The notes under the pieces are model-generated. The model was given only the letters and a program-made list of their open reading frames with translations, was not told the DNA's origin and ran no database searches. The position numbers and the translations under genes are program-made. DNA of 64,000 nt from Humitalea sp050632385 (GTDB lineage: Bacteria; Pseudomonadota; Alphaproteobacteria; Acetobacterales; Acetobacteraceae), in the NCBI RefSeq assembly GCF_050632385.1, contig NZ_CP192599.1, forward strand, positions 5,146,001 to 5,210,000, written 5' to 3'. Shown piece after piece: positions 42,010-50,784 of the stretch. Within the stretch, counting starts at the first letter, position 1. Each line of letters opens with the position of its first letter.

Positions 42010-42555
42010 ATGGCCAAGACTGCCAAACCGACCAAGACGCCCAAGGTGAAGAAAAAGGCCATCGCCGCGACGAAACTTCCGATGCCGGCGTCGATTCCCG
42101 TCCAGGCGGTGGTCGTGGCCCCACCAAAGGCCGTGCTGCGTGCCGAACGCGCCGCCCTGGTGCCGCTGCGCCATGCGGTGAACGGGACCGCGGACGCCAA
42201 CGCATCGATCATGGAACGACTGGAACGCACCGTCCGCGCCCGCCAGGCCACCGGCAATGTCGGCCTGTCGCATTCCGCCCGCCTGCTGTCGCGCGGTTCC
42301 GCCAAGGTTGCCCAGAAACTGGGTGAGGAAGCGGTCGAGCTGGTGATCGAGGCGACACTGGGCAACCGCCGCGCCGCCGTGCTGGAAAGTGCCGACCTGC
42401 TCTATCACCTGGTGGTGCTATGGGTGGACCAGGGCATCAAGCCGGAAGAAGTCTGGGGCGAACTGGTCCGCCGCGAAGGCATCTCCGGCATCGCCGAAAA
42501 AGCGGCGCGGCCCAAGGGCATCGTGCGGGCGGCGAAGACGACGAAACTGCCGTAG
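42010..42555 (+). CDS. hisE: Phosphoribosyl-ATP pyrophosphatase with a basic N-terminal extension
   Basis: This 181-residue protein has a HisE core at about 63-160: LERTVRARQ, KVAQKLGEEAVELVIEA and ESADLLYHLVVLW, with the acidic residues that bind Mg. Before it lies an unusual Lys/Ala/Pro-rich stretch (KTAKPTKTPKVKKKAIAATK) of about 60 residues, making the protein well over the usual 90-110. It follows hisF by 18 bases and ends near the convergent anti-sigma gene. Confidence 0.93.
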   Translation: MAKTAKPTKTPKVKKKAIAATKLPMPASIPVQAVVVAPPKAVLRAERAALVPLRHAVNGTADANASIMERLERTVRARQATGNVGLSHSARLLSRGSAKVAQKLGEEAVELVIEATLGNRRAAVLESADLLYHLVVLWVDQGIKPEEVWGELVRREGISGIAEKAARPKGIVRAAKTTKLP

Positions 42556-42598
42556 ACCAGCGCCACCCCGCTGTTGTCCCGCGGTCAGGCGGCCGCCG

Positions 42599-43363
42599 TC
42601 ACGCCCCCCGCGCGGCCACCAGTCGCCCGATGAACAGCACCGGCCCCGATGGCCGCCCCAGCGGCGACCCGCCGGGCGGTTCCAGGCTGATTTCGATCAG
42701 CATCCCCGGTTCGGGGCGGATCGACGCCGGTGCCGTCACCGTCACCCGGCCCTGGGCAGGGACAAAACCCAGGCTGGTGGGGGCCGTGGCCCCCTGCGGC
42801 AGCGCCCAGAGTTGCAGCACGCGGTCCGGCGCGACCGGACCCGGGTTGACCGCGGCCAGGCTGATCGCACCGCTGGGGGTGGATTCCACCAGCCAGGCCG
42901 GCTGGTCCTGGCTGGTCAGCAGCACCGTCATCAACGCCTGTTCGGCCGGCGGGCGCACCAGCAGGAAGGCGGCCAGCCCAGCGGCCACCGCCGTCGCGCC
43001 CAAGGCCCAGGCACGCCAGATCCGGGGCGAATAGGGCGGCGGGGCGGGCCGCCCATCGGGGCGCGGCAGCGGGATGACCACGGGCGCGGGGGGGACGGCC
43101 GGCGCGCCTTCCACCAGGCGCAACGACGGCCGCACCGGCAGGGCGGCGTCGATGCGGGACCACAGGCCCTCCGGCGGGCTTTGCGGCGGGGCCAGGTCGG
43201 CCAGCGGTGCCAGGCGCGCTTCCCAGGCGGCGACGGCGGCCGCCAGGGCGGGGGTGGTCGGCAGGGCGGCGGCCACCTCGGCCGCGTCGCGGGCTTCCAG
43301 GCTGCCCAGCACGTATTCGCCGGCCAGCGCATCCAATGCGGCGGGGTCGTCGCGCGGGATCAT
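42599..43363 (-). CDS. Anti-sigma factor of the RskA/ChrR-like class
   Basis: This 254-residue membrane protein has an N-terminal zinc-free anti-sigma domain (ALDALAGEYVLGSLEARDAA), one transmembrane helix (WRAWALGATAVAAGLAAFLL) and a periplasmic RskA-type domain (VLQLWALPQGATAPTSLGFV). It should hold the ECF sigma factor encoded just upstream at the membrane. The start overlaps the sigma stop (ATGA). Confidence 0.9.
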   Translation of the reverse strand: MIPRDDPAALDALAGEYVLGSLEARDAAEVAAALPTTPALAAAVAAWEARLAPLADLAPPQSPPEGLWSRIDAALPVRPSLRLVEGAPAVPPAPVVIPLPRPDGRPAPPPYSPRIWRAWALGATAVAAGLAAFLLVRPPAEQALMTVLLTSQDQPAWLVESTPSGAISLAAVNPGPVAPDRVLQLWALPQGATAPTSLGFVPAQGRVTVTAPASIRPEPGMLIEISLEPPGGSPLGRPSGPVLFIGRLVAARGA

Positions 43364-43884
43364 GCCAGGCATGTCCGCAGTTGCAGCAGCCCGCGCCGGA
43401 TCCAGGATTTGGCGGTGCCGAGCGGCAGGGCCAGCCGCGCCGCGACCTGGACATGCGACAAGCCGTGCACGAAGGCCAGGATGATGCCCTCGCGGTTCTT
43501 CGCCTCAAGCTCCGCGAGGCAGGCGCGCAGCCGGGTTCCGGCCTCGGTGGCCAGGACCCGGTCCAGCGCTTCGGGATCGACCGGCGTATCGCCCAGGGCG
43601 GGGTCGTCGGTCGGCATTTCGCGGCCACGGGCGCGGGCGATGTCCAGCGCCGCGTGGCGCGCGATGCCGCCCATCCAGTGCCGGGCCTCGCCGCGCGTGG
43701 GATCGAACTGCGCGGCGCGGCGGGCGATTTTCACGAAGGCGTCCTGCACCGCATCGGCCGCGGCATCGCGGTCGCGCAGGATCGCCATGGCGATGCCGAA
43801 CAGCCGCGGGCCTTCGCTGTCATACAGGCTGCGCAGGCTGGCGCGGTCGCCCGCGGCCACGGCCTGCAGAAGGGCGGTGCTCAT
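43360..43884 (-). CDS. ECF sigma factor
   Basis: This 174-residue sigma-70-family protein has region 2 (LYDSEGPRLFGIAMAILRDR then DAAADAVQDAFVKI) and region 4 (AFVHGLSHVQVAARLALPLG then TAKSWIRRGLLQLR). It is paired with the membrane anti-sigma, so it responds to an envelope or oxidative signal. A 13-bp direct repeat lies 28-55 bases before its start. It may be co-transcribed with the IalB-like gene upstream. Confidence 0.93.
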   Translation of the reverse strand: MSTALLQAVAAGDRASLRSLYDSEGPRLFGIAMAILRDRDAAADAVQDAFVKIARRAAQFDPTRGEARHWMGGIARHAALDIARARGREMPTDDPALGDTPVDPEALDRVLATEAGTRLRACLAELEAKNREGIILAFVHGLSHVQVAARLALPLGTAKSWIRRGLLQLRTCLA

Positions 43885-43911
43885 GCAGCGTTACGCGCGG
43901 CGGCTGTCGTT

Positions 43912-43939
43912 GGATGCACGATCACCGGATGCAAGATCA
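43912..43939. repeat. 13-bp direct repeat just upstream of the ECF sigma gene
   Basis: GGATGCACGATCA (43912-43924) and GGATGCAAGATCA (43927-43939) differ by one base and start 15 bases apart. The second copy covers the stop codon of the IalB-like gene. It may be a local tandem duplication or paired binding sites for a regulator of the sigma gene. Confidence 0.5.
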
Positions 43940-44545
43940 TTGGCCCAACAACCGCTGAAGTCGTTGCAGGATATCGCGCAACTCCAGCCCCGGCGCCGGG
44001 GGCGGCACGGCGGCACCTTCGGGCTGGCGCGCGCGCAGGGCGGCAATGGCGGCGGTCGTGTCGGCCAGGCGCATCTCGGTCGGGTCCACCGGGCTGCCGC
44101 TGCCGAAGCCGCCCATCCGCACCAGCGCGCGGTCGGCGGTCAAAAGCTCCTCGGCGGCGCGGGCGGTGTCGTCGGGGCGTGGGGCGCAGACCAGGCTGCG
44201 GCCTTCCAGCCCACAGGGCATGTCGAACAGCCGGTTCGGCGGAAAGCGCAGTTGCGCTGTCCCGGTCAGCGCCTGCCAACCACGCGCGGCGGCGTCCAAC
44301 CCCAGGTCCCGCGCGACGACGATCGGCACGGCACGCCCGCCGCGCTCGACGATGTCCAGTGCAAGGCCGGGACGGCTGGCGGTCGGCGCCTCCACCCAGT
44401 CGCGATGGGACAGGCGGCAATCGGCGCGGTCGGTCATGCGATCGACGGTGCAGGAAAGCCGCCAGGCGCCGAACGATTCCTCTTGCGCAACAGCCGGGGC
44501 CGCGAGCGAGAGCAGGGCAGCAAAGGCGATGGCGTGGCGCATCAT
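43937..44545 (-). CDS. IalB-like (invasion-associated locus B) periplasmic protein
   Basis: This 202-residue secreted protein has a signal peptide (MMRHAIAFAALLSLAAPAVAQ), then FGAWRLSCTVDRMTDRADCRL. This matches the IalB core of a Trp, then paired cysteines, and is followed by a second cysteine pair (MPCGLEGRSLVCAP). The function of IalB proteins outside Bartonella is unclear. It lies directly upstream of the sigma/anti-sigma pair on the same strand and may be part of that stress module. Confidence 0.75.
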   Translation of the reverse strand: MMRHAIAFAALLSLAAPAVAQEESFGAWRLSCTVDRMTDRADCRLSHRDWVEAPTASRPGLALDIVERGGRAVPIVVARDLGLDAAARGWQALTGTAQLRFPPNRLFDMPCGLEGRSLVCAPRPDDTARAAEELLTADRALVRMGGFGSGSPVDPTEMRLADTTAAIAALRARQPEGAAVPPPAPGLELRDILQRLQRLLGQ

Positions 44546-44579
44546 GTGAGTAGCATAGTCCGGTTGGAGGAGGACTGTC

Positions 44580-45410
44580 ATGACACCCATCACCTGGCCC
44601 GATGGCGCGACGACCGCCGCACTCGGCATGGGCACCTGGCACATGGGCGAACGCGGCGCCGATCGCGCGGCGGAAGCGTCGGCCCTGCGGCTTGGCCTCG
44701 ACCTTGGGCTGTCGGTGATCGACACGGCGGAGATGTATGGCGATGGCGGCGCCGAGGAGGTCGTGGCCGAGGCGATCGCCGGACGGCGCGACGATGTCTT
44801 CCTCGTCTCCAAGGCCTATCCGCAGAACGCCGGCCGCGCATCGCTGCCGCTGGCCTGCGAACGCAGCCTCAAGCGCCTCGGGACCGACCGGCTGGACCTG
44901 TACCTGCTGCACTGGCGCGGCGGCATTCCGTTGCAGGAAACGGTGGAGGCGATGGAACGCCTGGTGCGCGCGGGCAAGATCAAGCGCTGGGGCGTGTCCA
45001 ACCTGGATGTGGAGGACCTGGAAGACCTTGGCCCCGCCATCAGGCATTGCGCCACGAACCAGGTCTTGTGGAACCTTGAGGCGCGCGGCGTCGAGTTCGA
45101 CCTGCTGCCCTTCTGCGCCGCGCGGAACATGCCGGTGATGGCCTACTCACCCCTCGGCCAGGGCGGCGCATTGTTGCGGCACGCGGCGTTGCGCGAGGTC
45201 GCGGCGCGGATTGGCGCCAGCACGGCCCAGGTGGCGCTGGCCTTCGTGCTGCGCCGGCCAGGCGTGCTGGCGATCCCGAAGGCGACCGATCCCGCGCACC
45301 TGCGCGACAATGTTTCGGCACGCAAGCTGCGGCTGGAACCCGGGGACCTGGCGGCGCTGGAACACGCGTTCCCGGCGCCGCGGCGCAAGCGACCGCTGGC
45401 GATGATCTAG
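44580..45410 (+). CDS. Aldo/keto reductase
   Basis: This 276-residue NADPH-dependent TIM-barrel enzyme has the catalytic tetrad Asp48 and Tyr53 (DTAEMYGDG), Lys78 (VSKAYP) and His111 (LLHWRG). MAYSPLGQGG and the C-terminal AIPKATDPAHLRDN bind the cofactor. GGAGGAGG precedes the ATG. It is divergent from the IalB gene with only 34 bases between. The substrate is unknown. Confidence 0.93.
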   Translation: MTPITWPDGATTAALGMGTWHMGERGADRAAEASALRLGLDLGLSVIDTAEMYGDGGAEEVVAEAIAGRRDDVFLVSKAYPQNAGRASLPLACERSLKRLGTDRLDLYLLHWRGGIPLQETVEAMERLVRAGKIKRWGVSNLDVEDLEDLGPAIRHCATNQVLWNLEARGVEFDLLPFCAARNMPVMAYSPLGQGGALLRHAALREVAARIGASTAQVALAFVLRRPGVLAIPKATDPAHLRDNVSARKLRLEPGDLAALEHAFPAPRRKRPLAMI

Positions 45411-45413
45411 CGG

Positions 45414-45466
45414 AGGGCGGCGGCCCCTGGTCGGGGGTGGTACGGACGGGCGAGAAAAGCCCCATC
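45414..45466. repeat. Degenerate fragment of the composite palindromic element
   Basis: The sequence AGGGCGGCGGCCCCTGGT, then GGGGGTGG and finally GAAAAGCCCC follows the right half of copy 1 (hairpin GGCGGCGGCCCCTGG, then the GGGGCGAAGCCCC hairpin), with substitutions and small changes. It begins just after the stop of the aldo/keto reductase, as the full copies do after their genes. Confidence 0.55.
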
Positions 45467-45585
45467 CGCGGCGCAACCTCCCCATGCTTTCACAACCCCT
45501 TCTCACCACGCCGCCCGACCGCCTATCAACCGGCGACGCCGCGCGCATGTCACGTGCCTGAGTGGGTCAGACACAGGAGACCGCC

Positions 45586-47370
45586 ATGGCCGACACCGCC
45601 CATGCGACGTCGTTGCTGGAACCCATTGTCCTGCTCGCGACCGCCGTCATCGCGGTGCCGCTGGCAAAGCGGCTCGGCCTTGGTTCGGTGCTCGGCTACA
45701 TCTTCGCCGGGATTGCGATCGGTCCTTTCCTGCTCGGGCTTTTCGCCGAACCCGGGCGGGTCACCGGCATCGCCGAGCTTGGCATCGTGCTGCTGCTCTT
45801 CATCATCGGGTTGGAGTTGAACCTGGGGCGCCTATGGGCCATGCGGCGGGACATCTTCGGTCTCGGCACGGCGCAGATCGTGGTCTCCGGCGCCGTCATC
45901 ACGCTGTATCCGCTGCTGGTCGGGGACCGCAGCCTGCCGGCCTCGATCGTCGCGGGGCTGGGCCTGGCACTCTCCTCCACCGCCATCGTGATGCAGATGC
46001 TGGAGGAGCGGGGCGAGGTCGACAGCCCGCACGGGCGCACCGCCTTCGCCGTGCTGCTGATGCAGGACCTGGCCATCGTCCCGATGATCGCCCTGGTCGC
46101 ATTCCTGTCACCGCTGGAGGGCAGCGACGATGGCCCCGCCTGGCTCGGTGCGGTGCGGATGCTGGGGGCTGTCGCCGTGGTGGTCCTGGCCGGCCGCTTC
46201 CTGCTGAACCCCTTGTTCCGCGTTCTGGCGAAAACCGGCGCGCGGGAGATCATGACCGCCGCCGCCCTGCTGGTGGTGCTGGGCGCCGCGGAGTTGATGA
46301 CCCTCGTCGGCCTCTCCGCCGCCGCCGGCGCCTTCCTGGCGGGGCTGCTGCTCGCGGAATCGAGTTACCGCCACGAATTGGAAGCGGATATCGAACCCTT
46401 CCGTGGCTTGTTGCTCGGCCTGTTCTTCCTGTCGGTGGGGATGAGCGTCGATCTGGATGTGGTGCGGGCGAACTGGCTGTCGCTGCTGGTCGCGGCCTGC
46501 GCTCTGACCGTGACCAAGGCCGTGATGATGTATGGGCTGGTCCGGATCTTTGGGCACGACCGCCCGACGGCGGTGCGGTCCGGGTTGCTGCTGTCGCAGG
46601 GCGGGGAGTTCGGCTTCGTGCTCTTTTCGGCCGCCGCCGCGGCACAGGTGATGACGCAGGGCCATGCCAGCCTGCTGGTGGCGCTGGTCACGCTGTCGAT
46701 GATCATGACGCCCTTCGTCGCGCGGTTGGCGCCGCTGCTGGTGGGCCGCACCGCGCGGGCGGAACCGGAGGAGGATTACGCCGGCGCGCGCGGCAGCGTG
46801 CTCGTCATCGGCTTCGGCCGCGTCGGCCAGGTCATGGCCCAGGTGCTGCTGCGGCGTGGCGTGGGGCTGACGATCATCGACACCGATGTCGAACAGATGG
46901 AGGCGGCCGCCCGCTTCGGCGCCAAGGTCTACTACGGCGACGGCTCGCGCCTTGACGTGCTGCGCGCCGCCGGCGCCGGGCGCGTGAAGCTGATCGCCGT
47001 CTGCACCGACCGGCAGGAGGTGACCGACCGCATCGTCGCCATCCTGCGGGACTCCTTCCCCGACACGCCCTGCGTCGTGCGGTCCTTCGACCGCCGCCAT
47101 TCGCTGGGGCTGCGGGCAAGAGGTGTCGTGGAGGTGCGCGAGACATTCCACGGGGCGCTGACGATGGGGCGTGAGGCACTGGTCGGCCTTGGCGTGCCGC
47201 CGGAGGAGGCGGAGGGCGTCATGCAGCACGTCCGGGCCCGGGACGAGGCGTTCCTGGTGGCGCAGATGCAAGGCGACCTGACCGGCATTGGCGACCGCTA
47301 CCGCATCCGCCCGGAGCCACTGGACAGAGAACCGCCGGACAGAGAACCGCTGGGCCGGGCGCAGCCGTAG
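45586..47370 (+). CDS. CPA2-family monovalent cation:proton antiporter (KefB/KefC/RosB-like)
   Basis: This 594-residue protein has about 12 membrane helices (LLEPIVLLATAVIAVPLAKR, GLALSSTAIVMQML, GLFFLSVGMSVDLD) and a cytosolic RCK/TrkA-N domain starting GSVLVIGFGRVGQVMAQVLL (about 405). It likely exports K+ in exchange for H+, gated by nucleotide or glutathione adducts. The start at ATG 45586 has GGAG upstream. The tail repeats LDREPPDREPLGR. It is convergent with the DUF4157 gene, nine bases away. Confidence 0.92.
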   Translation: MADTAHATSLLEPIVLLATAVIAVPLAKRLGLGSVLGYIFAGIAIGPFLLGLFAEPGRVTGIAELGIVLLLFIIGLELNLGRLWAMRRDIFGLGTAQIVVSGAVITLYPLLVGDRSLPASIVAGLGLALSSTAIVMQMLEERGEVDSPHGRTAFAVLLMQDLAIVPMIALVAFLSPLEGSDDGPAWLGAVRMLGAVAVVVLAGRFLLNPLFRVLAKTGAREIMTAAALLVVLGAAELMTLVGLSAAAGAFLAGLLLAESSYRHELEADIEPFRGLLLGLFFLSVGMSVDLDVVRANWLSLLVAACALTVTKAVMMYGLVRIFGHDRPTAVRSGLLLSQGGEFGFVLFSAAAAAQVMTQGHASLLVALVTLSMIMTPFVARLAPLLVGRTARAEPEEDYAGARGSVLVIGFGRVGQVMAQVLLRRGVGLTIIDTDVEQMEAAARFGAKVYYGDGSRLDVLRAAGAGRVKLIAVCTDRQEVTDRIVAILRDSFPDTPCVVRSFDRRHSLGLRARGVVEVRETFHGALTMGREALVGLGVPPEEAEGVMQHVRARDEAFLVAQMQGDLTGIGDRYRIRPEPLDREPPDREPLGRAQP

Positions 47371-47379
47371 CCCCGCCCG

Positions 47380-48750
47380 CTACCTCGGCAACCCCGGCAA
47401 GGCGCCGCTGCCGGTAAACGCCCCTGTCGATTGCGACCAGTAGCGCGCCAGTTCCAGCGCCCGCGCCAGTTGCGCCGCGGTCACCACATCCATATCCGGC
47501 CCACCGATGCGCATCACCCCGCTGCGGTCCAGCGTGCTGAGCCCGTGGCTCTCCGGACGCCAGGGCGACATGCCGCCTGGCAACCAGTCCAGCGCGATGT
47601 TGCGGATATGCGCAATCTGCAGCGCGCAGCCGGCAGGCGTATCCGCTTGCTCGTCAGTCGCCGAAACGATGCCCACCAGCCGACGCAAGACCATGACGCG
47701 GGGCTGCACGGTGTGGTCGCGGTCGCCGGGTCCACAGCGCGTGGCGAAGAGGTCGTACAACTGCCCGACATAGGCTTGGTAGTCGGCCCGCTTGGTCGGG
47801 CCGACGCCATCGACATGCACATGCCCGTCGATACCAAAGCGCGACGCCTGGCTTTCAACGCCATGGCCGACACCGGGGCCGAACATCCGGTGGTTCGGCG
47901 TGTCGCGATGCGCGTAGCTGTCGCCAAAGGCATGCAAGGCCAGGCCAAAGGCGAAGGGATCGGCCGAAGGATCGATGCCGCGCAGGATAGCCAGGCGCTT
48001 TGCCGTCTCCCGCTCCATCAGCTCGCCGGTCAGCGAATGCAGCCCCTTGTGGACATCCAGCATGATGCTGAAGTCGCGGCTGGGTTCGGGCAGGACGGTG
48101 ACCTGGCGCGCGGCGTAGCAGCCGGACCACATCCGCCCCGCCTGCAGCATGGTGCAGATGCCGTTGTTGAGTTCGACCGGGAGGTTGGCGAAGGAATCGG
48201 CGTAGCCGTTGCGTTCCTGCTGCGCGATCCGCGCCGCCAGTTCATGCGCCACCGGCCGGGGCGTATAGTCCGGCTCCAGGAGCAGGTTCATGGCGTCAAG
48301 ATCGGCCATCTCATCCGCCAACTGGGTGTAGAAGGCCAGCCGCTTGGCCAGCGCGTCCTTCACACCGCTGCCGAGCAGGACGGCATAGACCGTGTAGTAG
48401 TGGCCGACTTCCTCCCACGCCGCGGGGTCGCGCGGGTCGGCCGCGGCGCGGATCGGGCCGGGGGTGTGGGTGCGGGCGATGGCCTCGGCTTCGGCAAACC
48501 CGCGCCGCCCGGTGCCACGCTGTTGCAGCGCATGCGCCAGTTCGTGGCGCAGCACGGGGTCGGCAAAACAGGCGGTCGTGGCGTCACGCAAAAAGACCTG
48601 GCCTTCGGCCGCGATGCCACGTGCGCCAAGGGATTGGCACAGGCGGCGGGCGGCGGGGCCGGTGTGGATGGCGGCATCGGACAGGTCGGCGCCGAACCAG
48701 GCTGCGGCGCGCCGTTGGTCGTGGTCGTTGAGTGTCTGGCGCCGGTCCAT
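47380..48750 (-). CDS. DUF4157 (eCIS-core)-type protein fused to a DUF6765-like domain
   Basis: This 456-residue protein starts MDRRQTLNDHDQRRAAAWFG. The N-terminal HTGPAARRLCQSLGARGIA and HELAHALQQ (69-77) match DUF4157, the small metallopeptidase-like domain linked to extracellular contractile injection system cargo. The rest has GHYYTVYAVLLGSG (about 116-129) and ALHAFGDSYAHRDTPNH (about 272-288), recalling DUF6765 and zinc phospholipase C-like helices. No signal peptide is present. No injection-system genes are in the window. I trimmed 27 N-terminal residues to the ATG at 48750. Confidence 0.68.
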   Translation of the reverse strand: MDRRQTLNDHDQRRAAAWFGADLSDAAIHTGPAARRLCQSLGARGIAAEGQVFLRDATTACFADPVLRHELAHALQQRGTGRRGFAEAEAIARTHTPGPIRAAADPRDPAAWEEVGHYYTVYAVLLGSGVKDALAKRLAFYTQLADEMADLDAMNLLLEPDYTPRPVAHELAARIAQQERNGYADSFANLPVELNNGICTMLQAGRMWSGCYAARQVTVLPEPSRDFSIMLDVHKGLHSLTGELMERETAKRLAILRGIDPSADPFAFGLALHAFGDSYAHRDTPNHRMFGPGVGHGVESQASRFGIDGHVHVDGVGPTKRADYQAYVGQLYDLFATRCGPGDRDHTVQPRVMVLRRLVGIVSATDEQADTPAGCALQIAHIRNIALDWLPGGMSPWRPESHGLSTLDRSGVMRIGGPDMDVVTAAQLARALELARYWSQSTGAFTGSGALPGLPR

Positions 48751-48805
48751 GGTGCCGCAACCTAGGGCTGCGACACCCCGGCGGTCCATGCCCCGGCGTT
48801 CACGA

Positions 48806-50212
48806 TCAGCGGAACGCGGGGGGCTCGTCATCCAGCATGTCGGGCATCGGCACTTCGATCCGCACGGTGGAGGGATCCACCCCCGTGCCGCGATCGATCC
48901 AGTAGGTGACCGATTCCGGCCAGAGGATCACCACCGCGACCAGCACCAGTTGCAGCCCGACCCAGGGGATCGCCCCCCAATAGATGTCGGAGGAGCGCAC
49001 TTCCTTCGGCGCGATGCCACGCAGGTAGAACAAGGCAAAACCGAAGGGCGGGTGCATGAACGACGTCTGCATGTTCACGCAGAGCAACACGCCGAACCAT
49101 ACAAGGTCGATGCCGAGCTTGGCCGCGACCGGGGCCAGCAGCGGCACCACGATGAAGGCGATCTCGAAGAAGTCGAGGAAGAAAGCCAGGAAGAAGACGA
49201 AGATGTTGACGAAGATCAGGAAGCCGGTCTGGCCGCCCGGCAGTTGCGCCAGCAGATGTTCGATCCACAGCCCGCCATCCACGCCCTGGAAGACCAGGCT
49301 GAACACGGTCGCGCCGATCAGGATGAAGATCACCATGGCGGTGATCCGCATGGTATTGGCCATCGCCTCCCGAATCAGGGTCCAGGTCAGGGTGCGGTTC
49401 ATCCAGGCAAGGCCGACGGCGCCGACAGCACCCATGGCCCCGGCCTCGGTCGGCGTCGCCAGGCCCATGAAGATGGTGCCCAGCACCAGGAAGATCAGCA
49501 CGATCGAGGGCACCATGCCCTTGGCGACCTTCCAGATCAGCGGCCATCCGCGCTCGTGCAGCGCCTCATCCGGCAGCGGCGGCACCTTGTGCGGCTGGAA
49601 GATCGACACGCCGGCGATGAAGGCCAGGAACAGCAGGATCTGCAGGATCGAAGGGCCGATGGCGCCGGCGTACATGTCGCCCACGCTCTTGCCCAACTGG
49701 TCGCCCAGCACGATCAGTACGAGGGACGGCGGGATGACCTGGGTGATGGTGCCCGACGCCGCGATCACGCCGGTCGCGATCCGCATGTCGTAGCCATACT
49801 TCATCATGATCGGCAGCGAGATCATGCCCATGGCGATGACGCTGGCGGCCACGGTGCCGGTAATGGCGCCCAGCACCGCACCCACAAGGATGACGGCATA
49901 GGCCAGCCCGCCCGGCACCTTGCCGAACAATTGCCCGGTGCCCTCCAGCAGATCCTCCGCCAGCCGGCAGCGTTCCAGGATCGCGCCCATCAGCGTGAAG
50001 AACGGGATCGACAGCAACAAATCGTTGGACAGGATGCCAAAGACCCGCAGCGGCAGGTTGCCGAGGTAGGCGGCCGGGAAAAACCCCATCTCGATCGACG
50101 CGAAGCCGAAGAACAGCCCCACCGCGCAGAGCGAGAAGGCGACCGGGAAGCCGATCAGCAGGAAGACCACAAGCCCGCCGAACATCAGCGGCGGCATATA
50201 CTCAACGTTCAT
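48806..50212 (-). CDS. dctM: TRAP transporter large permease (DctM-type)
   Basis: This 468-residue membrane protein has the DctM blocks ILVGAVLGAITGTVAASVIA, ASGTITQVIPPSLVLIVLGD, GLATPTEAGAMGAVGAVGLA and QTSFMHPPFGFALFYLRGIA. It imports an organic acid using a sodium gradient, with DctQ and DctP encoded upstream on the same strand. It belongs to the large C4-dicarboxylate/mannitol/chloroaromatic TRAP subgroup with a long C-terminal tail. Confidence 0.95.
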   Translation of the reverse strand: MNVEYMPPLMFGGLVVFLLIGFPVAFSLCAVGLFFGFASIEMGFFPAAYLGNLPLRVFGILSNDLLLSIPFFTLMGAILERCRLAEDLLEGTGQLFGKVPGGLAYAVILVGAVLGAITGTVAASVIAMGMISLPIMMKYGYDMRIATGVIAASGTITQVIPPSLVLIVLGDQLGKSVGDMYAGAIGPSILQILLFLAFIAGVSIFQPHKVPPLPDEALHERGWPLIWKVAKGMVPSIVLIFLVLGTIFMGLATPTEAGAMGAVGAVGLAWMNRTLTWTLIREAMANTMRITAMVIFILIGATVFSLVFQGVDGGLWIEHLLAQLPGGQTGFLIFVNIFVFFLAFFLDFFEIAFIVVPLLAPVAAKLGIDLVWFGVLLCVNMQTSFMHPPFGFALFYLRGIAPKEVRSSDIYWGAIPWVGLQLVLVAVVILWPESVTYWIDRGTGVDPSTVRIEVPMPDMLDDEPPAFR

Positions 50213-50231
50213 GGGGCTTGGTGGTTCCCGA

Positions 50232-50780
50232 TCACTGTGTAGGGCGTTCGTAGGCGACGACGATCTCGACGTCCGGCTTTTCGCCCTTCAGCAGGGCGAT
50301 GCGCTTGATCAGTTCCGACAGGCCCTGCAGCGACAGCATGGCGAAGCCGACCGGCAGCACCAGCTTCACCGGCCAGCGCAGCAAGCCACCGGCGTTGGAC
50401 GACGTCTCCCCGCGGACAAGGGCTTCCCAGAAGAAGGGCCAGGTCATCCAGGCCAGCAGCATCATCCCCGGCATCAGGAAGAAGATGATGCCGAAGACAT
50501 CGACCCAGAGCCGGGCGCGTTCGCTCAGGTTGCCGTAGATGAGATCGACGCGGACATGCTCGTTCCGCAGCAGGGTATAGGGTGCACCGAACATCACCGT
50601 GCCGGCGAAGAGGTACCACTGCACCTCCAGCCAGCCATTCGATGACATCGACAACCCGTAGCGGACGACGGCGTTGCCGGCGCTGATCACGCAGGCAAGC
50701 CCGACCATCCATTCGGCGGATTTGCCGAAGACATGGCCAACCGCATCGACGGCCCGGCTGAAGGCGAGCAGAGGCCCCAT
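50232..50780 (-). CDS. dctQ: TRAP transporter small permease (DctQ-type)
   Basis: This 182-residue protein has four membrane helices and the DctQ motif SSNGWLEVQWYLFAGTVMFG with LLRNEHVRVDLIY. I start it at ATG 50780 (MGPLLAFSRAVDAVGH); the longer open frame runs into dctP and looks non-coding. It is the middle gene of dctP-dctQ-dctM, four bases after the receptor gene. Confidence 0.93.
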   Translation of the reverse strand: MGPLLAFSRAVDAVGHVFGKSAEWMVGLACVISAGNAVVRYGLSMSSNGWLEVQWYLFAGTVMFGAPYTLLRNEHVRVDLIYGNLSERARLWVDVFGIIFFLMPGMMLLAWMTWPFFWEALVRGETSSNAGGLLRWPVKLVLPVGFAMLSLQGLSELIKRIALLKGEKPDVEIVVAYERPTQ

Positions 50781-50784
50781 GCGA

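Noticed and set aside
42389..45079. An 896-codon forward frame from hisE to the aldo/keto reductase
   Set aside because: It is an antisense/out-of-frame reading over the anti-sigma, sigma and IalB genes, with low-complexity Arg/Pro-rich sequence and no domain pattern.
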